Assembly (NCBI GenBank): GCA_947571655.1
Contig: CANOYR010000004.1
Coordinates: forward strand, 31,624 to 95,623
Direction: 5' to 3'
Length of the DNA stretch: 64,000 nucleotides
From: an uncultured Caryophanales bacterium
Lineage (GTDB): Bacteria > Bacillota_I > Bacilli_A > RF39 > UBA660
Under the pieces are notes generated by a model. The model did not search any database. It was not told the DNA's origin and saw only the letters and a list, made by a program, of their open reading frames with translations. This document shows positions 24,470 through 34,587 of this stretch, one piece after another. Position 1 is the stretch's first letter. Each line of letters begins with the position of its first letter. The position numbers and the translations under genes were made by a program.

Positions 24470-24690
24470 TAAAGCAAGTGCGAAAGACGGAGTCTTTAGA
24501 AGTAATTAGAGAGTTCCTTGATTGGTGAAATAGGAATTTATGGAAAAAGATTTGGATCACTTTCAAGATTGCACTTTATGGATAAGATAGAGTCGGGTCG
24601 TTTCCGTTAAAGACAAGAAGAAGATAAGTTTTACTTATAAATTAAGGTGGTACCGCGATTTCCTCGTCCTTATGATGAGGAAATTTTTTT
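24470..24690 (+). promoter_or_regulatory. T-box riboswitch leader, isoleucine-specific
   Basis: Stem I begins near GCGAAAGACGGAG and contains AGAGAG and GATTGGTGAAAT. The specifier region reads GGATCACTTTCAAG, with ATC (Ile) in the position AAC holds in the Asn leader (GAACACTTTGGAG). The T-box AAGGTGGTACCGCG is at 24644-24657, followed by the terminator stem ATTTCCTC with GAGGAAAT and a T run. It precedes ileS by 55 bp. The rest of the interval 24350-24744 is spacer. Confidence 0.93.
24657..24690 (+). terminator. T-box regulated terminator before ileS
   Basis: ATTTCCTC and GAGGAAAT stem with a T run. It is the alternative to the antiterminator. Confidence 0.9.
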
Positions 24691-24744
24691 GTTTATTGTA
24701 ATTCTTATTTTCTTAGGAATATTATAGAAAAAGGGTGATTTTAT

Positions 24745-27700
24745 ATGTTTAAGGAATTATCAAAGGAAAAAGTTAATGAAGTAGAAGAAAAACAAATGGA
24801 ATATTTTTTGAAAAATAATATCTTGCAGAAATCTATTGAGCAAAGAAAGGATTATTTTGTATTTTATGATGGTCCAGCTACTGCGAATGGGATGCCAGGC
24901 ATTCATCATATGCTTGCGAAATTATTAAAAGATTCTGTTTGTAAATATAAAACAATGAAGGGATATAAGGTTATTCGTAAGGTTGGTTGGGATACTCATG
25001 GATTGCCTGTTGAGGTTCAGGTTGAAAAAGAGCTTGGATTTCATGGAAAGACGGATATTGAAAAATATGGAATTCAACAGTTTAATGAAAAGTGTCGAGA
25101 GTCAGTTTGGAAAAATGAAGCTTCTTTTCGTGATTTTACAAGTAAAATGGGACAATTTATTGATTTAGAAAATCCATATATTACATATGATAATAATTAT
25201 ATTGAAACGGAATGGTGGATTTTAAAAAAATTCTTTGATGAAGGATTGATTTATGATGGATTAAAAATTCTCCCTTATTGTCCTAGATGTGGAACTGGAC
25301 TTGCTTCTCATGAAGTTGCACAGGGATACAAGGAAATTAGTGTTAATACGGTAACAGTTCCTTTTAAAATGAAGGATGAAGAAAATACGTATTTATTGAT
25401 TTGGACAACGACTCCTTGGACTTTGATGTCCAATGTTGCGGCTTGTGTAAATCCAAATGAAAAATATGTCAAGTGTTTGTCTAGAGGTCATTACTTTATT
25501 GTTGCAGAAAAGCTTTCTCATAAGGTATTAGGGGATGATTTTGAAGTTGTTTGTGAATATATGGGAAAGGATTTAGAATATCGTGAATATGAACAATTTT
25601 TACCTTTTCTTAAAGTTCATAAAAAGGCTTTCTTTGTAACAACTGCAGATTATGTAACGATGGAAGATGGAACTGGAATTGTTCATATTGCCCCAGCATT
25701 TGGTCAGGATGACTATGAGGTAGGATTAAGGTATGATTTACCGGTTTTAAATCCAGTGGATGAGAATGGATGTTATACAGAGGGACCATGGAAAGGGAGT
25801 CTTGTCGTAGATTCAGAACTTGAAATTGAGATTATTAAATATCTTTCTAAAGAGGATAAATTGTTTAAAAAACAGAAAATGGAACATAATTATCCACATT
25901 GTTGGAGATGTAAAACACCTTTGGTTTATTATTCTAAACCAAGTCTTTATATTAAAACAACGGCTTTTAAAGATGAGATTATAAAGGCCAATCATTCCGT
26001 TCATTGGTATCCAGAGTATGTTGGTGAAAAGAGATTTGGAAATTGGCTTGAGAATATGAATGATTGGGCGATTTCTAGAAATCGTTATTGGGGAACTCCG
26101 ATTCCATTATGGAGATGTTCTTGTGGTCATGATGAAATGATTGGTTCTAGGGCTGAATTAATAGAGAAGGCAGTTGAAAAGATTGATGATTCTATTGAAC
26201 TTCATCGTCCTTATGTCGATGATATTCATATCAAATGCCCAGAATGTGGAAAAATGATGACACAAGTTAAAGAAGTTATCGATTGTTGGTTTGATAGTGG
26301 TGCGATGCCATTTGCTCAATATCACTATCCATTTGAAAATGAAAAGTTATTTGAAACTCAATTCCCAGCGGATTTTATTTGCGAAGGAATCGATCAAACT
26401 CGTGGTTGGTTTTATTCTTTACTTGTGATTTCTACTTTTGTAAAAGGATGTAGTCCATATAAGAATGTTTTGGTTAATGATTTATTATTAGATAAGTTTG
26501 GTCAAAAGATGCATAAATCAAAGGGAAATGCGGTAGAACCATTTTCTATTATTCAAAAGTATGGTGCAGATGCTACTAGGTGGTATATGCTTTTGGCATC
26601 TCCTGTTTGGACTCCTTTGAAGTTTGATGAAGAGGGAATCAAAGAGGTTCAATCAAAGTTTTTTAATACATTAAAAAATGCGTATACTTTTTTTGTACTT
26701 TATGCGAATACTGATCAGGTAGATATTCCTAATTGTAAAGTCAGTTATAATGATTTAGAGGAAATTGATTGGTGGTTGTTATCAAAATATAATAAACTGA
26801 TAAAGTATACGACTGCGGCGATGGATGAATATGATTTGAATCGAGCTGCTCGTCTAATTAATAACTTCGTTAATGAAGAATTATCTAATTGGTATATTCG
26901 TAGAAATCGAAGAAGATTTTGGAAAGGGGAACTAGATACTTCTAAGAAAGCTGTTTATCAAACGACTTATGAGGTGTTGGTAGGAATTTGTAAATTAGTT
27001 GCTCCTCTTGCTCCTTTTGTTGTTGATGAAATTTATCAGAATTTAACAGGAGAACAGAGTGTTCATTTATCAGATTATCCTATTTGTAATGAGGCATATA
27101 TTGTAGAGGAAATTGAGCACCGTATGGATTTGGTTAGAGATTTGATTTCTCTTGGAAGAAATGCTAGAGAGGAAGCAAAGATTAAGGTTCGTCAGCCAAT
27201 TGGTGAAATTATCTTAGATGGAAAAATAGAGGATACGATTTCTGATATGGTGGATTTGATTCGAGAAGAGTTGAATGTGAAAGAAGTACTTTTTGTAAAG
27301 GATTTATCTAATTATATGAATTATGAAGTAAAGCCAAATTTTAAAATTTGTGGAAAACTATTTGGATCTAATATTAAGGAGTTTGGAGAAAAATTATCTA
27401 ATTTAGAATTAGAAAAAATTACTTGTTTAGATCATGGAGAATCTATTCAAATGGAAGTGAATTTAGAAGAGATAGAAGTTACTCCAGAAATGGTAGAGAT
27501 TCGTGTTTCTTCTAAAGAAGGATTTAATGCTTCTCATGAAGGAAGTAATTTTATTGTACTTAACACTTCTTTAAATGAAGAATTAATTCATGAGGGAATT
27601 GTAAGAGAGTTTATTAGTAAAATTCAAAATTTAAGAAAAAGCAAAGGTTTTGATATTACAGATCGTATTCATATTTATTATGAGGAAAATAAAGAATTTA

Positions 27701-27834
27701 TATCTGCAATTGAGAATTTTTTAGAATTAATTCAAGAGGAAACGTTGGCTGTTGATCTTCAAATGATGAAAAATTCTGGAAAAACTTATGATTTAAATGG
27801 ACTTCATGTTACCTTTGATGTAGAAAAAATATAG
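24745..27834 (+). CDS. ileS: Isoleucyl-tRNA synthetase, type 2, with swapped GXHH signature
   Basis: Class I synthetase of 1029 residues charging tRNA-Ile, with an editing (CP1) domain containing the usual WTTTPWTL motif. The active-site signature HXGH is replaced by GIHH (residues 52-55), and the second signature is KMHKS (588-592). Overall organisation and the C-terminal domain resemble eukaryote-like type 2 IleRS, a class usually resistant to mupirocin. GXHH variants have been linked to extreme resistance. The ATG follows AAAGGGTGATTTT. An Ile T-box leader controls it, so uncharged tRNA-Ile should raise expression. Confidence 0.97.
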   Translation: MFKELSKEKVNEVEEKQMEYFLKNNILQKSIEQRKDYFVFYDGPATANGMPGIHHMLAKLLKDSVCKYKTMKGYKVIRKVGWDTHGLPVEVQVEKELGFHGKTDIEKYGIQQFNEKCRESVWKNEASFRDFTSKMGQFIDLENPYITYDNNYIETEWWILKKFFDEGLIYDGLKILPYCPRCGTGLASHEVAQGYKEISVNTVTVPFKMKDEENTYLLIWTTTPWTLMSNVAACVNPNEKYVKCLSRGHYFIVAEKLSHKVLGDDFEVVCEYMGKDLEYREYEQFLPFLKVHKKAFFVTTADYVTMEDGTGIVHIAPAFGQDDYEVGLRYDLPVLNPVDENGCYTEGPWKGSLVVDSELEIEIIKYLSKEDKLFKKQKMEHNYPHCWRCKTPLVYYSKPSLYIKTTAFKDEIIKANHSVHWYPEYVGEKRFGNWLENMNDWAISRNRYWGTPIPLWRCSCGHDEMIGSRAELIEKAVEKIDDSIELHRPYVDDIHIKCPECGKMMTQVKEVIDCWFDSGAMPFAQYHYPFENEKLFETQFPADFICEGIDQTRGWFYSLLVISTFVKGCSPYKNVLVNDLLLDKFGQKMHKSKGNAVEPFSIIQKYGADATRWYMLLASPVWTPLKFDEEGIKEVQSKFFNTLKNAYTFFVLYANTDQVDIPNCKVSYNDLEEIDWWLLSKYNKLIKYTTAAMDEYDLNRAARLINNFVNEELSNWYIRRNRRRFWKGELDTSKKAVYQTTYEVLVGICKLVAPLAPFVVDEIYQNLTGEQSVHLSDYPICNEAYIVEEIEHRMDLVRDLISLGRNAREEAKIKVRQPIGEIILDGKIEDTISDMVDLIREELNVKEVLFVKDLSNYMNYEVKPNFKICGKLFGSNIKEFGEKLSNLELEKITCLDHGESIQMEVNLEEIEVTPEMVEIRVSSKEGFNASHEGSNFIVLNTSLNEELIHEGIVREFISKIQNLRKSKGFDITDRIHIYYEENKEFISAIENFLELIQEETLAVDLQMMKNSGKTYDLNGLHVTFDVEKI

Positions 27835-27850
27835 CGAAAAGATAATTGAT

Positions 27851-27892
27851 AAAAATCTCGTTTCAATGTTTAAGAAACGAGATTTTATTTTT
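27851..27892. terminator. Bidirectional terminator after ileS
   Basis: AAATCTCGTTTC and GAAACGAGATTT form a 12-bp stem with T-rich ends in both directions. It separates ileS from the convergent ferritin-like gene. Confidence 0.9.
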
Positions 27893-27926
27893 TTATAAAT
27901 GTTGATGATTTCATTTATAGAGTTGA

Positions 27927-28454
27927 TTAGGGATTGATTTTTTCTTGTTTTTCATTTTTGAAATTTGTTTCTAAGAGTGTTTTAAAGATATGAAGATGTA
28001 GTTTTTCATCCTCAATAATTCTTTCTAATAGTTCTGTTATTTCGGGATTATTTATTAATGTTTTGCTTGTTTCATAATTTTTAATTGTATTTTTTTCTGC
28101 GTTGATATTAATCTCTAGAATTTCTTTGAGATTTGTATCAGTATTTACTTCTTTTCCACTCCAGTAATCAATTTTATTTTCTTTAATTGTTCCATAAATT
28201 GGGGCCATTCCGAGTAATAGGATGGTTTCTCCTAATAGAAATAAATGTGTCATTTCTGTGATTGCAATGGACTTTAGTATTTTAGATATTTCTGGATGAG
28301 AATTTTTTAGAATAAGAGATTGATATATGTATTGATGAATCACCGTATTTTCACTAATATCTCCAGAGTATTCTTGAAGAAGTATTTTAGCATCTTCTAA
28401 ATTTTTAGTGATTCTTGTTGGAATTTTGTAGGGTTTATTTATTTTTGTATTCAT
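27927..28454 (-). CDS. Ferritin-like diiron protein
   Basis: The 175-residue four-helix protein has Glu and Glu-X2-His pairs in the order of ferritin-like/rubrerythrin domains: SENTVIHQYIYQ, then AITEMTHLFLL, then INAEKNTIKNYE, then IIEDEKLHLHIF. It could be a manganese-catalase-like or iron-storage/oxidase protein. The exact activity is unknown. AGGAGGAAC precedes ATG on the minus strand. It stands alone and is convergent with ileS. Confidence 0.8.
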   Translation of the reverse strand: MNTKINKPYKIPTRITKNLEDAKILLQEYSGDISENTVIHQYIYQSLILKNSHPEISKILKSIAITEMTHLFLLGETILLLGMAPIYGTIKENKIDYWSGKEVNTDTNLKEILEININAEKNTIKNYETSKTLINNPEITELLERIIEDEKLHLHIFKTLLETNFKNEKQEKINP

Positions 28455-28614
28455 AGTTCCTCCTATTGTTACTTATTCTAAAAAAATTTAATTATACCAA
28501 GGATTCTTTTTATAAAAATATTTCCTATTAAGAAATATGTTTCTATTAGTTTCATGAATTGTGATTGAAAGATTCATTGAATTTTTATATAATATTTAAA
28601 ACGAGGAGGTATTT

Positions 28615-29172
28615 ATGACAACAATGGAAGTTGAACATTTATTAGAGAGGTATTTGTTAAAACGAGATGGGGTTTATTCTTTTCATGATTTTCAAATTCA
28701 ATCTGCAACGGAAGTATATGTAATGAAAGAAGGAGCTTTAGGGGATGATGATTTTATTATTATTCGAGGAAATTTTACTTTTTCTATGATAAAAAAAATT
28801 ATGGAAAATCATCCCAATAGAGAGATGAGGGATATTAGAAATTATTTGTTTACTCATCCAGAATTAGATTCTATTTTATATAAAATTTTAAGGAGAGAAA
28901 GATTTCAGAAAAAGTCTCAAGAAGAAATTTCAGAAAAATGTAAATTGGCAAAGGAAGAGTTTTTGAAAAAGATGATAGAGGAATCTAGAGATGAAGAAAT
29001 TTCTGTTCGTTATTATTTTGTTTTTTCGGAAGCAGAACTTTTTCATATTCTTCAAATTATTCAAAAGGAAGATTTTGTCAATCAGGAAGTTTCTACTCAA
29101 GATCATAACTCTAATTTTGATATTTCGTGTTATGCAAAGATTAAAAAATTCAATAATTTTAGTGATGGATAA
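28615..29172 (+). CDS. Hypothetical cytoplasmic protein
   Basis: The 185-residue protein has no membrane segment, with a charged coil near residues 95-125 and an alpha/beta N-terminal part. ACGAGGAGGTATTT is a strong ribosome site and the frame is well used, so it is a real gene. It stands before rpsO but with its own upstream region. No domain is recognised. Confidence 0.6.
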   Translation: MTTMEVEHLLERYLLKRDGVYSFHDFQIQSATEVYVMKEGALGDDDFIIIRGNFTFSMIKKIMENHPNREMRDIRNYLFTHPELDSILYKILRRERFQKKSQEEISEKCKLAKEEFLKKMIEESRDEEISVRYYFVFSEAELFHILQIIQKEDFVNQEVSTQDHNSNFDISCYAKIKKFNNFSDG

Positions 29173-29180
29173 AATATTTC

Positions 29181-29209
29181 TTGCACTTTTTAGAGTTTTT
29201 TAGTATATT
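29181..29209 (+). promoter_or_regulatory. Promoter of rpsO-pnp
   Basis: TTGCAC, 17 bp, TATATT upstream of the rpsO leader. Confidence 0.6.
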
Positions 29210-29226
29210 ATAAATGTACCTTTTCT

Positions 29227-29262
29227 AGGAATTGGAGATGAATTCCGACCAATTCTTGGTGA
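29227..29262 (+). promoter_or_regulatory. Probable S15 autoregulatory leader structure
   Basis: GGAATT (29228-29233) can pair with AATTCC (29241-29246), and GAATTGG (29229-29235) can pair with CCAATTC (29249-29255). The two pairings are mutually exclusive, a switch of the type by which ribosomal protein S15 represses its own mRNA. Confidence 0.55.
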
Positions 29263-29291
29263 AGGCAAATATGAAAATAGGAGGAATTACA

Positions 29292-29561
29292 ATGGCTTTA
29301 ACAAAAGAGAAAAAAGAAGAAATTGTTAAAAAGTATGCAAGAGGAGAAAAAGATACTGGATCTGCTGAAGTACAAATTGCGATTTTAACTGAAGAAATTA
29401 AGGAGTTAACAGAGCATTTAAAGGTACATATACATGATCATCATTCTCGTCGTGGACTTCTTAAAAAAGTTGGACAAAGAAGAAGTATGTTAAATTATTT
29501 AGCAAAGAAAGATGTTCAAAGATATAGAGAAGTTGTTAAGAGTTTAGGATTAAGAAAATAG
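29292..29561 (+). CDS. rpsO: Ribosomal protein S15
   Basis: A 30S protein binding the 16S central domain. The 89 residues from ATG at 29292 (site AGGAGGAATTACA) carry the S15 core ([24 protein letters not shown] then [22 protein letters not shown]). The longer frame to 29232 overlaps the leader and is not used. rpsO followed by pnp is the classic order. Confidence 0.98.
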   Translation: MALTKEKKEEIVKKYARGEKDTGSAEVQIAILTEEIKELTEHLKVHIHDHHSRRGLLKKVGQRRSMLNYLAKKDVQRYREVVKSLGLRK

Positions 29562-29589
29562 GCACTTATTTTAAGTGTCTTTTATTTTT
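29560..29589 (+). terminator. Terminator between rpsO and pnp
   Basis: GGCACTTA and TAAGTGTC stem with T residues. It may be partly read through to give pnp expression. Confidence 0.7.
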
Positions 29590-29637
29590 GAAGAATTTTT
29601 TAAATAAAAATGGATTGGTAAAGAGAGGGAGGATTTT

Positions 29638-31815
29638 ATGAAGAAAGTATTCGAATTAGATTTTAGAGGAAAAAAATTAATTGTTGAGCATGGAGAAGTT
29701 GCTAAGCAAGCGGATGGTGCAGTATTAGTAAGATATGGAGATACTGTAATTCTATCTACCGTAGTTGTTAGTAAAACAGCAAATGTTCTTTCCGACTTTT
29801 TTCCATTAATGGTTTTATATAATGAAAAATTATATGCGGTAGGAAAAATTCCAGGAGGATTTATCAAAAGAGAAGGTCGTCCTACTGAAAAAGGAACTTT
29901 GGCAGCTAGGATGATTGACCGTCCAATGAGACCAATGTTTCCAGAAAATTTCAAAAATGAGGTACAAGTTGTAAATACTGTATTATCTGTAGATCCAGAT
30001 TATTCACCAGAATTAACTGCAATGTTTGGGTCAAGTTTATCAACTTGTATTAGTAAGATTCCTTTTGATGGACCAATTGCTGGAGTAAAAGTGGGGCATG
30101 TGAATGGAGAATTTGTTATTAATCCAACTCCAGAAGAGTTAGAAAACTCCGATTTAGATTTGACAGTTGCTGGTACTAAACATGCAATTAATATGGTAGA
30201 AGCGGGAGCAAAACAAGTCAGTGAAGAATTAATGTTAGATGCTCTAATGTTTGGTCATGATGCAATCAAAGAGTTAGTTGCCTTCCAGGAACAAATTATT
30301 TCAGAAATTGGCGAAGAGAAAATGGAATATGAAATTTTAGAAATAACAGATACTTTAAGAAACGAAGTAAAGGCTTTAGCGGAGGATAAACTAAATCAAG
30401 CATTAAGAATTAAAGAGAAATTAGAAAAGTATGCAGCAATTGATACTATCAAAGAAGAAATCGTAGATAAATATACAAAAGAAAATGAAAATAGCCTAAA
30501 AGAAAAAGAATTGGTGGAATTAATTACCAAAGTAAAACTAGTATTAGAAGAAATAGAATATGAGATTTTTAGGCAAATTGTAGTAAAAGAAAAAATTCGC
30601 GCAGATGGTAGAAAAATGGATGAGATTCGTCCACTTTCAACAGCCATTGATTTACTTCCAAGAACTCATGGTTCAGCTTTATTTACAAGAGGTGAAACAC
30701 AAGCTCTTGCGATTACAACATTAGGGGCTTTAGGAGAACATCAAATATTAGATGGATTAGATATGGAAACAGAAAAAAGGTTCATGCTTCATTACAACTT
30801 TCCGGCATTTTCTGTTGGAGAAACTGGTAGATATGGTGCTCCAGGAAGGCGTGAGATTGGGCATGGTGCTTTAGGAGAACGGGCTCTTTTACAAGTAATG
30901 CCAACTGAGGAAGAGTTTCCGTATACTATTCGGATTGTATCTGAAATTCTAGAAAGTAATGGCTCTAGTAGTCAGGCAACGATTTGTGCTGGTTGTATGA
31001 GTCTTATGGCAGCAGGAGTTCCAATTAAGGCACCTGTTGCAGGGATTGCGATGGGATTAATTACGAAAGATGAAGATTATACTATTTTAACAGATATTCA
31101 AGGAATGGAAGATCATTTAGGGGACATGGACTTTAAGGTTGCTGGGACTAGAGATGGAATTACCGCTTTACAAATGGATATTAAGATTAAAGGAATTACG
31201 AAGGAAATTTTGAAAGAGGCATTAGAGCAAGCCAAAAAAGCTCGATTTGAGATTTTAGATACTATTCACAAACAGATTTCAGAGCCTAGAAAAGAAGTTA
31301 GTAAGTATGCGCCAAAGACTTTGATGTTTATGGTAAAACCAGAAAAGATTAAAGATGTGATTGGTCGTGGTGGTGAAATGATTACTAAAATCATTTGTGA
31401 GGCTTCTAATGTTACTGCAGTTACAGATATGAATGCTGTGAAGGTAGACTTGGGGGATGATGGAAAAGTTGTTATTTATCATTCTGATCAAGAAGTAATT
31501 AATAAAACAAGAGATATGATTTTAGATGTTGTTCGTGAAGTTGAAGAAGGTGAAATTTACCCTGCAAAGGTCGTAAAAATAGAGGATTTTGGTTGTTTCG
31601 TTCAAATCTGGCCAGGGTGTGAAGGACTTGTTCATGTATCAGAACTTTCTTATGAAAGAGTAAAAGAAGTAAAAGATGTTGTTTCTTTAGGTGATGAGAT
31701 TGTTGTAAAATGTTTAGGGTTCGATAAAAAGGGAAGATTAAATTTTTCTAGAAAACAAGCAATGCCAATTCCTAAATCTAAAGAGAAGACAGATAAAAAA
31801 GAAAATTTAAAATAG
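29638..31815 (+). CDS. pnp: Polynucleotide phosphorylase
   Basis: 3'-5' phosphorolytic exoribonuclease of RNA decay. The 725 residues hold two RNase PH domains (the second with [22 protein letters not shown] near 395-415), a KH domain ([18 protein letters not shown]) and a C-terminal S1 domain ([25 protein letters not shown]). GGGAGG precedes ATG. It follows rpsO, as in most bacteria. Confidence 0.98.
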   Translation: MKKVFELDFRGKKLIVEHGEVAKQADGAVLVRYGDTVILSTVVVSKTANVLSDFFPLMVLYNEKLYAVGKIPGGFIKREGRPTEKGTLAARMIDRPMRPMFPENFKNEVQVVNTVLSVDPDYSPELTAMFGSSLSTCISKIPFDGPIAGVKVGHVNGEFVINPTPEELENSDLDLTVAGTKHAINMVEAGAKQVSEELMLDALMFGHDAIKELVAFQEQIISEIGEEKMEYEILEITDTLRNEVKALAEDKLNQALRIKEKLEKYAAIDTIKEEIVDKYTKENENSLKEKELVELITKVKLVLEEIEYEIFRQIVVKEKIRADGRKMDEIRPLSTAIDLLPRTHGSALFTRGETQALAITTLGALGEHQILDGLDMETEKRFMLHYNFPAFSVGETGRYGAPGRREIGHGALGERALLQVMPTEEEFPYTIRIVSEILESNGSSSQATICAGCMSLMAAGVPIKAPVAGIAMGLITKDEDYTILTDIQGMEDHLGDMDFKVAGTRDGITALQMDIKIKGITKEILKEALEQAKKARFEILDTIHKQISEPRKEVSKYAPKTLMFMVKPEKIKDVIGRGGEMITKIICEASNVTAVTDMNAVKVDLGDDGKVVIYHSDQEVINKTRDMILDVVREVEEGEIYPAKVVKIEDFGCFVQIWPGCEGLVHVSELSYERVKEVKDVVSLGDEIVVKCLGFDKKGRLNFSRKQAMPIPKSKEKTDKKENLK

Positions 31816-31853
31816 AAAAAGGATGCAAGATTTTAAAAATAGGTAAGTGTTTT

Positions 31854-32390
31854 ATGAAAAATATAGAAACTCAAAGATTAATTCTTCGAAAGATTAATAG
31901 AAATGATTTGGATCAAATATATGAAAATTGGGCTTCTGATAAAATTACAAATGAATATTTGACATTTAAGTATCATGAAACTAAGGAACAAACTAAAAAA
32001 ATGATTGATTTTTGGTTAAATAGATATGACAAAGGTGGTTATGAATGGTGTGTTGAGTTAAAAGAAACACATCAAGTTATAGGAATCATTAGTGGTGATA
32101 CCTCTTACAAATATAAATGTGTAGAAATAAGTTATAGTATTGGTTCAAAATATTTTAATAAGGGATATACTACAGAAGCAATAAGAGGGGTCATTGATTA
32201 TTTTTTTGGTGAATGTGATTTTAATGTTATTGAAGCAGTTATTCCTAGTAAAAATATAGCGAGTGTTAAATTGGCTGAAAATTGTAATATGAAAAAAGAG
32301 GCTGTGTTAAAAAACAGATATAAAAATAAAGTTACTAATGAAATCAATGATTTATATATTTATTCAATATTTAAGGAAGATTATATATAA
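31854..32390 (+). CDS. GNAT-family acetyltransferase (RimJ/RimL type)
   Basis: 178 residues: IETQRLILRKINRNDLDQIYE begins the RimJ/RimL-type fold, with the acetyl-CoA loop GSKYFNKGYTTEAIRGVIDYFF and NIASVKLAENCNMKKE near the end. The substrate is probably an N-terminus or an antibiotic or small amine. No ribosome site of note is seen (TAGGTAAGTG). It ends at a terminator and is not part of pnp. Confidence 0.88.
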   Translation: MKNIETQRLILRKINRNDLDQIYENWASDKITNEYLTFKYHETKEQTKKMIDFWLNRYDKGGYEWCVELKETHQVIGIISGDTSYKYKCVEISYSIGSKYFNKGYTTEAIRGVIDYFFGECDFNVIEAVIPSKNIASVKLAENCNMKKEAVLKNRYKNKVTNEINDLYIYSIFKEDYI

Positions 32391-32428
32391 TAGTATAAAA
32401 AATAATGTTTTTAAATTTTAATGTTAGA

Positions 32429-32463
32429 AAAGGAACTCTAATTACTGAGAGTTCCTTTTTTAT
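32429..32463. terminator. Bidirectional terminator
   Basis: AAAGGAACTCT and AGAGTTCCTTTTTT stem with A and T flanks, between convergent genes. Confidence 0.88.
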
Positions 32464-32855
32464 TCAATGAAATTACTTGCTTTAAATTTGGCAATTATTT
32501 TTTCTTCTGATACATTTCCTTCGATTCTTGCTGAGGTTGTTTCTTCTTCTCCATTTGTATAAAAAATAATTGTAGGTGTCGCTGAGATACCAAGAGTATC
32601 TAGCTCTTCTTCTTTTAAATTTTTTATATCAATGTATTTGATTTCTATTTTATATTTTTCTGCTATTTTTTTTAGTTTTGGTCGAATTCCTTTACATGAG
32701 GAACAATCATTTTTCATAACTTCTAATACAAAAGACTCTTTGTTTTCTAATAATTGTTTATATTCTTTGTAAGATATTTCTACTAGATAATTTTTTGTAC
32801 ATCCAGTAGTTAATCCTATGATTAGTATTAGTATTAAAAATCCATATTTTTTCAT
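32460..32855 (-). CDS. Thioredoxin-like lipoprotein
   Basis: The 131-residue protein has a lipoprotein signal peptide ending LTTGCTKN and a thioredoxin domain with the active-site pair CSSC and the cis-Pro region (SATPTIIFYTNGEEETTSARIEG). It should be a surface-tethered disulfide oxidoreductase or reductase. ATG at 32855 is used because it begins the signal peptide MKKYGFLILILI. It lies close to the cluster of Cys-rich secreted proteins (33-48 kb) and may serve their disulfides (inference). Confidence 0.85.
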   Translation of the reverse strand: MKKYGFLILILIIGLTTGCTKNYLVEISYKEYKQLLENKESFVLEVMKNDCSSCKGIRPKLKKIAEKYKIEIKYIDIKNLKEEELDTLGISATPTIIFYTNGEEETTSARIEGNVSEEKIIAKFKASNFIE

Positions 32856-33017
32856 AAATGCCTCTTTTCTAATATTCAATTTATCACTTTAAAATAGAGA
32901 TTGTCAATGTTGTTTTTTTATGGTTTCTTAGTTCTTGATGAAATTTATGGAATTACCTTTTTCTTTAAAAAAAAATATGTTATAATGGTAGAGAATAGAT
33001 AATAGGAGGGGTTCCTT

Positions 33018-34586
33018 ATGGTATTTAGAAAGCCATATGCTTTTTTAATTAGAAATTTTAAAAAAATTAATGTTTTATTACTTGCTCTTGTTATTTTTAT
33101 TGCCTATAAGGATATTGCTCTTTATGGTTTTTTAAAAGATTATGCATCTACTGCAATTTATAATAGTGCACTGGATTCTATTACCAATTATGTGAATATT
33201 TTTGGATATTTATCGTTATTGTTAATTCTTGGTATTTCTTTGGCATTAGCTTATCTTTTAAAATATAAAAATAAACCGTATGCTTTTTATTTATATATTG
33301 CGATTTCTAACTTTTTAACGCTTCTTGTATTTTTTTATGTATGGTATTATTTTTCTAAAGGAGTATTTTCTGGCTATAGTATGGAGGCCTCTCGTAATTT
33401 AATGTATATTACTTTAACTACAGTGCTTCCTTATATTGTCAGTGTGCTTTTGTTATTTGTTCGTTCTATTGGATTAGATTTAAAGAAGTTTGGGTTTAAT
33501 GAGGATAGAGAATTTTTAGAAACTAGCGAGGAAGATCGTGAAGAGGTCGAAGTTGAGGTTGCTTTTGATAAAGATATTTTTGTTAGACAGTTTCGAAATA
33601 AGGTTCGATTGTTTAAATATTTTTTTATGGAACATAAATTTTCTTTAATTTCTATCTCAGTTGTTCTTGTGCTTGCTTTTTGTTTTGGAGTTTATCATTA
33701 TGTTTATGTTTATCATAAGGTCTATGATATGAATGAAACTTTTCGTTCAAATAATTATAAACTGACGGTTGAAAATACTTATATCACAGATAAAGATTAT
33801 GCTGGGAATTTAATTTCTAAAGAAAACCGATATTATGTAATTTTAGATTTTCGAGTTGAGAATTTGCTGAATCAAGAAAGAGATTTTGATATGACAAAGT
33901 TTCATTTATTTGTCGATGACACCTTTTATGATCCTGATTTAAGATTTAATAGTTATTTTAGTGATATTGGAAGAGTTTATGAAGGCAAGAGCATTGGACG
34001 AAAAGCGACTGAAAATTATTTGTTAATTTATGAGATAGAGAAACCTAAAGAGGATAGTAATTTCTTACTTACTTATCAGGATTTAATGACAAAAGATACA
34101 AAGCTTATTAAAGTGAAAATAAAACTCCGAGATCTTAGTAAATTTGTCAGTAAAGATACAAAGAAAATTACGGAAACTTTGGAAGTGCCTATTAATTTAG
34201 AAGAGAAAAAGCTTTTTTCTTTTACTGATTTTGTAATTTCAGATTCTATTACTTATACTTATGAGAAATGCTATGTATTAAATTGTCCTATTTATGAGGG
34301 AACTTTGGTAGGAAAAAATGGTAATACGATTTTACGATTACGAGGCGATTTTGGAGAGGATAGTGTTTCTGACTTTATTAAGTTTTTGAAAAAGTATGGA
34401 AAAATTCGATATACGGTAAATGGAGAGGAAAAACAGGAAACTTTACAGTTTATGCTGGAGAGGGATTATCGTGGAAAAATGATTTATTTATCAGTTCCTT
34501 CAGAGATTAAAGAAGCTTCTAAGATGGAATTATTGTTTACTGTTCGTACTTATCAATATATTTATCAATTAAAAGGAGATGTGTAA
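33018..34586 (+). CDS. Multi-pass membrane protein, first gene of the Tad-like cluster
   Basis: The 522 residues comprise several hydrophobic helices in the first 160 residues, an acidic loop, another helix near 210-235, and a large extracytoplasmic beta-rich domain (about 240-520) resembling DUF4352-like immunoglobulin folds in its YYVILDFRVENLLNQERDF pattern. ATAGGAGGGGTTCCTT precedes ATG. It reads into the next gene with no gap, so they are co-translated. The function is unknown, and membership of the pilus-like locus is by position. Confidence 0.65.
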   Translation: MVFRKPYAFLIRNFKKINVLLLALVIFIAYKDIALYGFLKDYASTAIYNSALDSITNYVNIFGYLSLLLILGISLALAYLLKYKNKPYAFYLYIAISNFLTLLVFFYVWYYFSKGVFSGYSMEASRNLMYITLTTVLPYIVSVLLLFVRSIGLDLKKFGFNEDREFLETSEEDREEVEVEVAFDKDIFVRQFRNKVRLFKYFFMEHKFSLISISVVLVLAFCFGVYHYVYVYHKVYDMNETFRSNNYKLTVENTYITDKDYAGNLISKENRYYVILDFRVENLLNQERDFDMTKFHLFVDDTFYDPDLRFNSYFSDIGRVYEGKSIGRKATENYLLIYEIEKPKEDSNFLLTYQDLMTKDTKLIKVKIKLRDLSKFVSKDTKKITETLEVPINLEEKKLFSFTDFVISDSITYTYEKCYVLNCPIYEGTLVGKNGNTILRLRGDFGEDSVSDFIKFLKKYGKIRYTVNGEEKQETLQFMLERDYRGKMIYLSVPSEIKEASKMELLFTVRTYQYIYQLKGDV

Positions 34587-34587
34587 A

